Notes: a model not told the origin generated them from the sequence alone. Numbered from the stretch's first letter, positions 1 through 4,565 are shown. The stretch is 6,413 nt of DNA from a bacterium (GCA_023246535.1 JAHFIF010000066.1:1-6413); one strand, 5' to 3'. Translations and numbers: made by a program.

Positions 1-1308
1 GGGTCGGCTAACGTTAAGAAACTAGCCACGCTCGCATTACAAGTCAGTCCCGACGGCCGTTTGCGTGACCAATACAGCTATTGCGGCGCAGACCGCACGG
101 GCCGCTGGTCGGCGGGCGGCGTGCAGTTGCAAAACATTACGGCGGCAGGCCCTAAAACGCGCCGGTGCGCCGACATGCTGTGCCGCAAATATTACGGCGC
201 GAGCCGCGGCAACACTTGCCCGCGCTGCGGGTCGGAGTTCACCGAGGCGGTCGGCGACTGGACGATCGGCTGCGTATTGCAGGCCATCGACGACGTGCGG
301 ACGGCCCGCCTAACCCACGTGGAGACGATGTGGGGTCGAGCCGTGCCGGTGCTGTGCGGCATTCTGCGCGGGCTGTTTTTAGCCGCAGAAGGCTGCCGTC
401 TTATCGCTGTCGACTTCTCGGCTATCGAAGCTGTCGCGGCGGCATGCTTGACACGTTGCGCGTGGCGTATCGAAGTATTCAGCACGCATGGCAAGATTTA
501 CGAACAGTCAGCGGCTAACGCAACAGGCATACCGCTCGACGAAATACTAGACTACAAAAAGAGAACTGGTTCACACCATCCCGCTAGAAAGGGGATTGGA
601 AAAATCCGAGAGCTCGCGGGAGGTTACGGGGGTTTTATTGGCTCATGGAAAAACTTTGGCGCCGACTCATACTTCGACTCCGACGAGGCGATTAAAACCG
701 ACGTGCTCAAATGGCGCGCGGAGTCGCCGGAATTCCCCGACATGTGGGGTGGCCAATACCGCTGGTGCGGCCCCGGTAAGTGGGACTACCGCGCCGAACT
801 TTTCGGGCTAGAGGGTGCCGCGATTAGCGCTATTCTAACGCCCGGTGCATGGTTCCAGTGCAACGACATCGCATACATTGTGCACGAGGATATTCTAGTG
901 TGCCGTCTGCCGTCGGGGCGATTTCTCAACTACCACCGCCCGCGGCTAGACAACTCGACTGACCGACTAACGCGCGGCCCGTCGTACCAGATCACGTTCG
1001 AGGGCTACAACTCGAACCCTGTAAAAGGCCCCGTTGGCTGGTTTCGACTTGAAACATACGGCGCGCGGTTGTTCGAAAACGTCGTGCAGGCGGCGTGCGC
1101 GGACATCCAAGGCGAGGCGCTGGTGCGTCTCGATCGTCGCGGTTACCCTGTTGTAATGCACACCCACGACGAGGCGGTAGTCGAATTGCCGGACGGCGTC
1201 GGCACGCTAGAAGAAATGACGGCGATCATGATAGAACGGCCCGCCTGGGCGCACTGGTGGCCGATCCGCGGCGCCGGTTGGGAACACGAACGTTACCAGA
1301 AGGATTAG
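1..1308 (+). CDS. Phage family A DNA polymerase, C-terminal part (5' end cut by window)
   Basis: Template-directed DNA polymerase of the Pol I (family A) class, expected to replicate the phage genome. The reading frame is open from base 1, so the TTG at 61 is not the start; 435 codons are visible and the N-terminal part, where a 3'-5' exonuclease domain normally lies, is missing. Visible motifs, in window codon numbers: TGRWSAGGVQLQN (33-45), which contacts the primer-template; four cysteines at 56, 61, 73 and 76 (C-x4-C-x11-C-x2-C), a likely zinc ribbon; motif A, VDFSAIEA, with catalytic Asp 138 (codon 412-414); motif B, R196 and K201 before GGYGG (fingers helix, dNTP binding); motif C, THDEA, with catalytic HDE at 1165-1173. 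The Arg usual after motif A (DYSQIELR) is Val here, a change I recall from other phage polymerases. The end of the gene carries the AAGGA ribosome site of the next gene. Confidence 0.93.
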   Translation, partial: GSANVKKLATLALQVSPDGRLRDQYSYCGADRTGRWSAGGVQLQNITAAGPKTRRCADMLCRKYYGASRGNTCPRCGSEFTEAVGDWTIGCVLQAIDDVRTARLTHVETMWGRAVPVLCGILRGLFLAAEGCRLIAVDFSAIEAVAAACLTRCAWRIEVFSTHGKIYEQSAANATGIPLDEILDYKKRTGSHHPARKGIGKIRELAGGYGGFIGSWKNFGADSYFDSDEAIKTDVLKWRAESPEFPDMWGGQYRWCGPGKWDYRAELFGLEGAAISAILTPGAWFQCNDIAYIVHEDILVCRLPSGRFLNYHRPRLDNSTDRLTRGPSYQITFEGYNSNPVKGPVGWFRLETYGARLFENVVQAACADIQGEALVRLDRRGYPVVMHTHDEAVVELPDGVGTLEEMTAIMIERPAWAHWWPIRGAGWEHERYQKD

Positions 1309-1312
1309 AAAA

Positions 1313-1777
1313 ATGGCGAAAGTTTTAGACCCGTGTTGCGGCAGCCGCATGTTTTGGTTTAACCCAAAAAACGAGCTGGCAATTTTCGGGGACATACGCA
1401 ACGAAAGTCACATTTTATGTGACGGGCGAGCCTTAAAAATTCACCCCGACATGCCGCTGGATTTTAGAAGCATGCCGTTTGACGACGGCACTTTTAAGCT
1501 AGTGGTTTTTGACCCACCACACCTTGTTAGCGTCGGCAAACGCAGCTGGCTGGGGCTTAAATACGGGCGATTAAATAACGATTGGCAAAGCGACATACGC
1601 GCAGGGTTTAAAGAGTGCTTTAGGGTGCTCGCGCGAGACGGCGTTCTGATTTTTAAGTGGAATGAAACGCAAGTTAAAGTTTCTGAGCTCCTAGCCCTGA
1701 CTGAAAAGGCGCCGCTGTTTGGGCATAAATCGGGGAAGGCTATGAACACCCACTGGATTACGTTTATAAACGTATGA
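1313..1777 (+). CDS. Class I SAM-dependent methyltransferase, phage type
   Basis: Predicted S-adenosylmethionine-dependent methyltransferase of 154 aa; substrate unknown. Residues 5-14 (LDPCCGSRMF) form the SAM-binding motif I at the end of the first strand. GDIR (26-29) supplies the acidic residue that should hold the SAM ribose. FRSMPFDDGTFKLVVFDPPH (51-70) ends in DPPH, a motif IV of the D/N-P-P-x type used by amino-group methyltransferases acting on DNA or protein. The C-terminal LIFKWNE (112-118) and HWITF (147-151) fit the rest of the Rossmann sheet. This short form without a target-recognition domain is common in phages. The ATG at 1313 is 4 bases after the polymerase stop, with AGAAGGA at 1299-1305. 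The gene is clearly AT-richer than its neighbours (25-32 G+C per 60-base line against 44 in a late polymerase line), which suggests separate acquisition. DNA is a plausible target, but this is not shown. Confidence 0.85.
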   Translation: MAKVLDPCCGSRMFWFNPKNELAIFGDIRNESHILCDGRALKIHPDMPLDFRSMPFDDGTFKLVVFDPPHLVSVGKRSWLGLKYGRLNNDWQSDIRAGFKECFRVLARDGVLIFKWNETQVKVSELLALTEKAPLFGHKSGKAMNTHWITFINV

Positions 1778-1796
1778 CACTAGGAGGATTAAAACT

Positions 1797-2345
1797 ATGA
1801 GAAACATATCACTAGACCTCGAAACAATGGGCGTCACCTCGGGTGCGCCAGTCCTAGCAATCGGGGCGGTTGAGTTCGACCCCGAGCATGGCGTCACGGG
1901 GCGCGCGTTTTACGCCACTATCGGTCTGGCTGACGCTGTCGCGCACGGCGGGAAAATGGACGCTGACACGGTGTTGTGGTGGCTCCGTCAGGGCGACGCG
2001 GCCCGCCAAGAGCTTACCGGCAAAACCGGCAGTACTGTTGATGTGCTACAGGCGTTTACCGCGTGGGTCGAGGCTGGCGGCGTACCACACGACCACCGTC
2101 TAATGTGGGGCAACGGCCCGCGGTTCGACTGCGGGCTTTTAGCCGAAACGTACGCCCGTGTCGGCCTCGCGCCGCCGTGGCCGCACTGGGGCGAGCGGTG
2201 TTTCCGCACGGTGTGCGACCTGCGGCCTGATTTACCCGTCGAGCGTGTAGGCGTACACCACAGCGCGCACGCGGACGCGTTAACACAAGCCGTGCACATG
2301 CTCAAAATACTAGCCCCCTCCTGCGCACTACCCGACGAACGGTAA
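1797..2345 (+). CDS. DnaQ-like 3'-5' exonuclease (Rv2179c-like / RNase T superfamily)
   Basis: Predicted DEDD-superfamily 3'-5' exonuclease of 182 aa, requiring two metal ions. All catalytic positions are visible: D7 and E9 in LDLETMG (Exo I), D111 in WGNGPRFD (Exo II), and H155 and D160 in HHSAHADA (Exo III, H-x4-D, so a DEDDh enzyme). The segment KMDADTVLWWL (53-63) and the WGNG signature fit the Rv2179c-like subfamily, widespread in phages; its mycobacterial founder was reported as an exoribonuclease, so RNA or DNA could be the substrate here. The ATG at 1797 follows a very good Shine-Dalgarno, TAGGAGGATT (1781-1790). It sits directly downstream of the polymerase and methyltransferase on the same strand, consistent with one replication operon. 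The last codons (PDER-stop) lie inside the 13-base box repeated before promoter P2. Confidence 0.9.
   Translation: MRNISLDLETMGVTSGAPVLAIGAVEFDPEHGVTGRAFYATIGLADAVAHGGKMDADTVLWWLRQGDAARQELTGKTGSTVDVLQAFTAWVEAGGVPHDHRLMWGNGPRFDCGLLAETYARVGLAPPWPHWGERCFRTVCDLRPDLPVERVGVHHSAHADALTQAVHMLKILAPSCALPDER
2332..2344 (+). repeat. 13-base box CCGACGAACGGTA, copy 1 (upstream of P1)
   Basis: This 13-mer is identical to 4193-4205. Here it overlaps the last codons of the exonuclease gene and lies 11 bases before the -35 of P1. In the other copy the gap is 1 base, a difference of 10, close to one helical turn. That arrangement could be an upstream activator site, or simply a remnant of duplication of the promoter segment. 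An 11-base version (CCGACGAACGG) also occurs at 5219-5229 inside a coding region, where chance cannot be excluded. Confidence 0.55.
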
Positions 2346-2355
2346 CAGGCTCCGC

Positions 2356-2384
2356 TTGACGCATGCGCGCATTGCGCCTATATT
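2356..2384 (+). promoter_or_regulatory. Promoter P1 (sigma70-type) of the 2418-4192 operon
   Basis: The -35 is TTGACG (2356-2361) and the -10 is TATATT (2379-2384), with an optimal 17-base spacer. The predicted start of transcription is A2391, leaving a 27-base leader before the ATG at 2418. Over 37 bases (2356-2392) it matches P2 (4207-4243) at 33 positions, including 27 of 29 in the core. It lies in the only sizeable non-coding gap between the replication genes and the next operon, so it is a strong prediction. Confidence 0.85.
2363..2381. promoter_or_regulatory. Operator-like imperfect dyad inside P1
   Basis: ATGCGCGCA and TGCGCCTAT flank a central T and pair at 7 of 9 positions. The element fills most of the spacer and enters the -10, so a protein bound here would compete with RNA polymerase. 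The equivalent dyad in P2 is perfect. A second, overlapping perfect palindrome, ATGCGCGCAT, lies at 2363-2372 in this copy only. The binding protein is unknown; the two HTH proteins of the operon are the nearest candidates. Confidence 0.55.
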
Positions 2385-2405
2385 TACGTCACACCAACAC
2401 AAAAC

Positions 2406-2415
2406 AGGGCAAACA
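2406..2415 (+). repeat. Shared translation leader AGGGCAAACA, copy 1
   Basis: AGGGCAAACA lies just before the ATG at 2418 and recurs exactly at 4556-4565, just before the ATG at 4567. AGGG is a modest Shine-Dalgarno sequence, so the repeat may mark a common initiation region copied between the two genes. Confidence 0.5.
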
Positions 2416-2417
2416 CC

Positions 2418-2699
2418 ATGAACACTTTACAGACCCCCCAAGGCTACAAAGCGTGCCGCGTTACAATCCCCCAAACCGGCGACGTGCTGACCCACGCGCT
2501 AGTGTTGGAATCATGCGGCATACGTGTTGCGTTGCAAACCCGCCGCGCCGCACCTAACGGCGGCATGTACCTCGACGCTATCGCGCGTCTTGAACCCGAA
2601 CCGTTGCCCGTTAAAGGCTACGACGTTACTTACCCCGACGACGAGGTGCACATCGTTAAAGGCACCGCCGTCGGCCCGACCTCTTTTCTAATAAACTAG
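2418..2699 (+). CDS. Hypothetical protein, 93 aa, first gene of the P1 operon
   Basis: I do not recognise the family. The protein is small, soluble and mixed in charge, without membrane segments or a signal peptide. Alternating segments such as ACRVTIP, THALVLES, IRVALQT and EVHIVKG suggest a small beta-rich fold, and there is an acidic patch YPDDEV (72-77). The start at 2418 is supported by the predicted promoter 27 bases upstream and by AGGG at 2406-2409; the in-frame context offers no better start. GC-rich third positions fit the surrounding genes, so it is probably a real phage gene. As the first product of the operon it should be well expressed. Its opening residues MNT are shared with the P2-driven protein, but nothing else in the two proteins is obviously alike. 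Confidence 0.75.
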   Translation: MNTLQTPQGYKACRVTIPQTGDVLTHALVLESCGIRVALQTRRAAPNGGMYLDAIARLEPEPLPVKGYDVTYPDDEVHIVKGTAVGPTSFLIN

Positions 2700-2709
2700 G
2701 CAGAAAACC

Positions 2710-3333
2710 ATGCAACGATTAACTAACACCACCCGCGATCAAATTATTGACGCGGCAATCGAAAAGTCAGGCCACCCGCAGCGCGTAGAAGCGCTAAAGG
2801 CTGCCGAGTACCGCCTCGCCGAAGACTTGCGCATCTTATCGCTAGGTGGGGAGGGGGAGGCCGTGGAGCTTGAGCGACAGGCCGCCGACATCCGCGAAGC
2901 TATGAGTCGGCAACTCAGCGACTACCCGTGTTTTCGAATAGAAACCAGTAGCTACGTCGAGGTGATCGACCATGGCAAGCGCCGCCGGTTTACCTTCGAC
3001 GCTGAATTCGGACACCGATTATGCCCGGGCCGTTTTTATATCCCCGTCGGCCACGAGGCGGTGTTTTGGATCGCCGCGTACGACGACCAAGCTGCCGACG
3101 TTGAGCGGCAGCGCGAGGAGGTTCGGCAGGCGGTTAGCGCGATAGTGTACTCCGTGAGTAACGTCAAAGCGTTGCTCAAAGTCTGGCCCGAGTGCGCCGA
3201 GCTATTACCCAGCCCCGCGCCGATTGTTAACCTGCCCGCAATACCCGTCGCAACCGTTAACGCGTTGCTCGGATTGCCGAGCGTTACGCCGTCGCCGCCA
3301 AGCCCTACCCCCGAGGTGCCAGCATGTCAGTAA
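2710..3333 (+). CDS. Nmad5-like phage protein (nucleotide-modification-associated family, tentative)
   Basis: This 207-aa soluble protein resembles the phage family Nmad5 as I remember it. It has an N-terminal helix beginning LTNTTRDQIIDAAI (4-17), then an alanine/glutamate-rich helix (25-42), a middle beta-rich section (75-124), a helix DVERQREEVRQAVSAIVYSV (130-149) and the late motif NVKALLKVWPE (151-161). The last two are the strongest match. Nmad5 was named from genomic association with DNA base-modification genes; no biochemical activity is firmly known. After residue 165 the protein carries a proline-rich tail (TPSPPSPTPEVP, 193-204) that looks disordered. The ATG at 2710 follows the previous stop by 10 bases, and the 3' end overlaps the next gene by 10 bases. 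An alternative is simply a conserved phage protein of unknown role. Confidence 0.6.
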   Translation: MQRLTNTTRDQIIDAAIEKSGHPQRVEALKAAEYRLAEDLRILSLGGEGEAVELERQAADIREAMSRQLSDYPCFRIETSSYVEVIDHGKRRRFTFDAEFGHRLCPGRFYIPVGHEAVFWIAAYDDQAADVERQREEVRQAVSAIVYSVSNVKALLKVWPECAELLPSPAPIVNLPAIPVATVNALLGLPSVTPSPPSPTPEVPACQ

Positions 3334-3518
3334 AGAAAAGCCCCACACCCGACGAGGTGCGCGCGACTCGCCTCGCCGCCGGTTTGACTCAAGCGCAAGC
3401 CGCCGAAAGTATCGGCGCTGCCCTCAAAACGTGGCAATGCTGGGAATCGACAACCGGCGAGGCGCGCAACATGCCGCACGCTAAACTTAGGTTATTTAAA
3501 TTGGTGCACAGATTATGA
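3324..3518 (+). CDS. Small XRE-type helix-turn-helix DNA-binding protein
   Basis: A 64-aa protein consisting almost entirely of a Cro/CI-type HTH. Residues 10-44 (DEVRATRLAAGLTQAQAAES... then LKTWQCWE) show the usual pattern: a first helix, the LTQAQAAE second helix, a turn, and a recognition helix ending in TW-x-x-WE. Such short phage proteins bind operators as dimers or act as Cro-like switches. The ATG at 3324 overlaps the end of the Nmad5-like gene by 10 bases, with GAGGTG (3313-3318) as ribosome site. Its stop overlaps the next start as ATGA (3515-3518). It lies in the operon driven by P1, so binding to the dyads in P1 and P2 would make it an autoregulator. That is inference; the target is not shown by sequence. 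Confidence 0.85.
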   Translation: MSVKKSPTPDEVRATRLAAGLTQAQAAESIGAALKTWQCWESTTGEARNMPHAKLRLFKLVHRL

Positions 3519-3619
3519 TTCGATCAAACACGCTAGGCGGGCTCGTACATCTCGCCGCTGGCCGCAAATTGGCGCGCGTTTTGCGCGTTGCCGGCGAGTG
3601 GCGCGGGTGGCTGCTGTGA
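3515..3619 (+). CDS. Mini-protein, 34 aa, translationally coupled
   Basis: A short gene supported by position rather than by homology. Its ATG (3515-3517) overlaps the stop of the HTH gene as ATGA, and its stop (3617-3619) overlaps a GTG start of the winged-HTH gene as GTGA. It therefore fills exactly the gap between two better-supported genes, and the same 4-base junction recurs at two further places in this operon. The protein is basic and partly hydrophobic (residues 8-34 run GGLVHLAAGRKLARVLRVAGEWRGWLL in two parts: GGLVHLAAGRK and LARVLRVAGEWRGWLL), a possible amphipathic helix. I recognise no family. It may be a real small protein or only a coupling device that carries ribosomes to the next gene. 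Confidence 0.5.
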   Translation: MIRSNTLGGLVHLAAGRKLARVLRVAGEWRGWLL

Positions 3620-3885
3620 AAGACATCCGCGGCCTGGTGATGCGCGGCCATTCTGCCAAAATCCGCGCGTTACTGCTCACACCAGACGACGTCGATGTCG
3701 TGCGGTGGGTTGGATCGGGCGGGCCGGGCGTGACGACGGGGCAACTCGCCGCGCGCCTCGGCTGTTCGATCCAATCAGCCAGCGCCCGGCTGTCGCGTCT
3801 TTGGCGGCGCGGCTATTTAACCCGCGAAGAGCGCACCGCGCCGAGCGGCGGCATCGAGTACTTTTATTGGAGGGCTAACGTATGA
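3616..3885 (+). CDS. MarR-like winged helix-turn-helix protein
   Basis: An 89-aa protein with a winged HTH. LTPDDVDVVRWV (21-32) forms the lead helix. VTTGQLAARLGCSIQSASARLSRL (39-62) is the HTH, with the second helix from TTGQLAARL and the recognition helix from SIQSASARLSRL. RRGYLTREERTAPSGGIEYFYW (64-85) is the beta-hairpin wing. This is the layout of MarR and related DNA-binding domains, without the long dimerisation helices of full MarR proteins. I prefer the GTG at 3616 because it overlaps the previous stop as GTGA, as at other junctions here; GTG 3598 would add six residues. The 3' end overlaps the next gene as ATGA (3882-3885). It is the second DNA-binding protein of the operon and an alternative candidate for the P1/P2 dyads. 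It could instead be a replication accessory protein. Confidence 0.8.
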   Translation: MKDIRGLVMRGHSAKIRALLLTPDDVDVVRWVGSGGPGVTTGQLAARLGCSIQSASARLSRLWRRGYLTREERTAPSGGIEYFYWRANV

Positions 3886-4070
3886 ATGCGGTTAGGATTT
3901 TGATGCTATTCCCGATTTTAATACTGTTTGCGGCGGTCGAACTGGCCGATGCTCTCGGGAACTTCGGGTATCACGTCGGCGAAATTTGGCAAGATGAAGA
4001 CTGGCCGAGTCAAGTGGCGAGTATTGCTATTTGGTTGGCGATGGCTTGCGGCGCGTGGTGGATATTGTGA
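3882..4070 (+). CDS. Small membrane protein, 62 aa, two predicted TM segments
   Basis: The protein has a hydrophobic N-terminus (about 4-23, ILMLFPILILFAAVEL) and a hydrophobic, tryptophan-rich C-terminus (about 43-62, ASIAIWLAMACGAWWIL). The loop between them carries the acidic run QDEDW (37-41). Two-helix inner-membrane topology with a short loop is likely. The ATG overlaps the winged-HTH stop as ATGA (3882-3885), and the ribosome site is GGAGGG (3868-3873), one of the better sites in the operon. The stop overlaps the next start as GTGA (4067-4070). No family is recognised; possible roles include modification of the host envelope or superinfection exclusion, but nothing in the sequence decides this. 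It is on the opposite strand from the holin genes, so it is not obviously part of that lysis cassette. Confidence 0.7.
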   Translation: MNAVRILMLFPILILFAAVELADALGNFGYHVGEIWQDEDWPSQVASIAIWLAMACGAWWIL

Positions 4071-4192
4071 AACGCCTCCTAGCTGACATCGTCGCGGTTG
4101 CGATTCTCGTCCTGTTTTTCTGGGGATTTGACCTGTCGACGTACATGGCGGCGCTGGCTATCGCGGTCTACGTGTTCACCACTCGCGGCTAG
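4067..4192 (+). CDS. Very small membrane protein, 41 aa, last gene of the P1 operon
   Basis: The GTG at 4067 overlaps the stop of the preceding membrane protein as GTGA, the fourth such junction in the operon, and the frame runs to TAG at 4190-4192. The product starts MKRLLADIV, then has a hydrophobic stretch at about 7-20 (DIVAVAILVLFFWG) and a second at about 26-37 (YMAALAIAVYVF), joined by FDLST and ending TTRG. Positive N-terminal residues suggest an N-in hairpin of two short helices. Being paired with another two-helix protein, the two may form one membrane complex; this is inference. I recognise no family. The box before promoter P2 begins immediately after the stop, so this gene closes the operon. 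Confidence 0.6.
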   Translation: MKRLLADIVAVAILVLFFWGFDLSTYMAALAIAVYVFTTRG

Positions 4193-4205
4193 CCGACGAA
4201 CGGTA
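4193..4205 (+). repeat. 13-base box CCGACGAACGGTA, copy 2 (upstream of P2)
   Basis: Identical to 2332-2344. It begins directly after the stop codon of the 41-aa gene and ends one base before the -35 of P2. It is non-coding here but coding in copy 1, so the sequence is not kept simply for protein coding. Confidence 0.55.
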
Positions 4206-4206
4206 G

Positions 4207-4235
4207 TTGACGCATACGCGCATTGCGCGTATATT
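4207..4235 (+). promoter_or_regulatory. Promoter P2 (sigma70-type) of the 81-aa gene
   Basis: The -35 is TTGACG (4207-4212) and the -10 is TATATT (4230-4235), with a 17-base spacer. The predicted start is A4242, the same relative base as in P1, giving a 41-base leader to the ATG at 4283. It differs from P1 at only 2 of 29 core positions. With the terminator at 4536 it frames a one-gene transcript. Confidence 0.87.
4214..4232. promoter_or_regulatory. Operator-like perfect 19-base dyad inside P2
   Basis: ATACGCGCA-T-TGCGCGTAT is a perfect inverted repeat with 9-base arms around one central base. It spans the spacer and the first three bases of the -10. Placement between -35 and -10 is typical of repressor operators and of some activators that untwist a spacer. 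The P1 copy has two mismatched pairs, so P2 would be expected to bind the regulator more tightly if it is the same protein. Confidence 0.65.
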
Positions 4236-4242
4236 TAACTCA

Positions 4243-4262
4243 CCGGGGCAATAAAGCGCCGG
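4243..4262 (+). promoter_or_regulatory. Hairpin at the 5' end of the P2 transcript
   Basis: CCGGGGC (4243-4249) can pair with GCGCCGG (4256-4262) around the loop AATAAA, giving seven positions with one G-G mismatch. It would begin one base after the predicted transcription start. It lies clear of the ribosome site AAGGTG (4271-4276), so it might stabilise the mRNA rather than block translation. P1 has no equivalent. Confidence 0.4.
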
Positions 4263-4282
4263 ACAAAACTAAGGTGAACGAG

Positions 4283-4528
4283 ATGAACACATACGCAGCG
4301 GTAATCGGTAAAAAGTCTTTAGGTTCAAAAGTAATCGGCTACCTAGTTAACGCGCCGAAGAATTTAAAAAGCATTGAAATTGCCGGCGATTTAACTACAG
4401 GCGGCCAGGCGGTTAATGTTTCGACTCATCGTGTTAGCCACTCGGAAGTTAACGTAAAGAAAGCAGAGCGTACTCAGCCCGTTTCTTTACACGCTAAGAG
4501 CGGGACTTACACATTCTTTGCAGCTTAA
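4283..4528 (+). CDS. Basic 81-aa protein of unknown function, moron-like unit
   Basis: I do not recognise this protein. It has 81 residues with an excess of Lys/Arg (about 10) over Asp/Glu (about 4), three histidines, no cysteine and no membrane segment. The sequence alternates hydrophobic and polar residues in VIGYLVNA (17-24), SIEIAGDL (30-37), QAVNVSTHRV (42-51), SEVNVKK (53-59) and GTYTFFAA (74-81), so a small beta fold is likely. I choose the ATG at 4283: AAGGTG (4271-4276) precedes it at good spacing, whereas the longer in-frame TTG at 4223 lies inside the promoter. One 60-base line of the gene (4321-4380) has only 21 G+C, far below neighbouring genes. It has its own promoter and terminator. 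A host-interaction or anti-defence role would fit such a unit but is only a hypothesis. Confidence 0.75.
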   Translation: MNTYAAVIGKKSLGSKVIGYLVNAPKNLKSIEIAGDLTTGGQAVNVSTHRVSHSEVNVKKAERTQPVSLHAKSGTYTFFAA

Positions 4529-4535
4529 TCGATCC

Positions 4536-4552
4536 GGCCCTTCGGGGCCTTT
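4536..4552 (+). terminator. Rho-independent terminator after the 81-aa gene
   Basis: GGCCC (4536-4540), loop TTCG and GGGCC (4545-4549) form a five-pair GC stem with a stable UUCG tetraloop, followed by TTT (4550-4552) and then TA. It begins 8 bases after the stop codon. The short T-run suggests incomplete termination, which would let some transcripts reach the gene at 4567. Confidence 0.75.
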
Positions 4553-4555
4553 ACG

Positions 4556-4565
4556 AGGGCAAACA
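4556..4565 (+). repeat. Shared translation leader AGGGCAAACA, copy 2
   Basis: Identical to 2406-2415 and, as there, located immediately before an ATG. It provides the GAGGG ribosome site (4555-4559) of the 90-aa membrane protein. Confidence 0.5.

Noticed and set aside
1441..1749. 102-codon frame on the - strand within the methyltransferase
   Set aside because: The + strand frame contains full methyltransferase motifs; the antisense product has no recognisable feature or ribosome site.
1988..2305. 105-codon frame on the - strand within the exonuclease
   Set aside because: All Exo motifs are intact on the + strand; the antisense frame is a by-product of GC-rich codon structure.
3570..3592. 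Repeated GCGCGTT motif in the 34-aa mini-gene
   Set aside because: It is explained by the repeated codons of LARVLRV in GC-rich DNA; no longer repeat or array.
4223..4282. N-terminal extension of the 81-aa gene from TTG 4223
   Set aside because: The TTG lies within the promoter spacer, upstream of the predicted transcript start, while ATG 4283 has AAGGTG at proper spacing.
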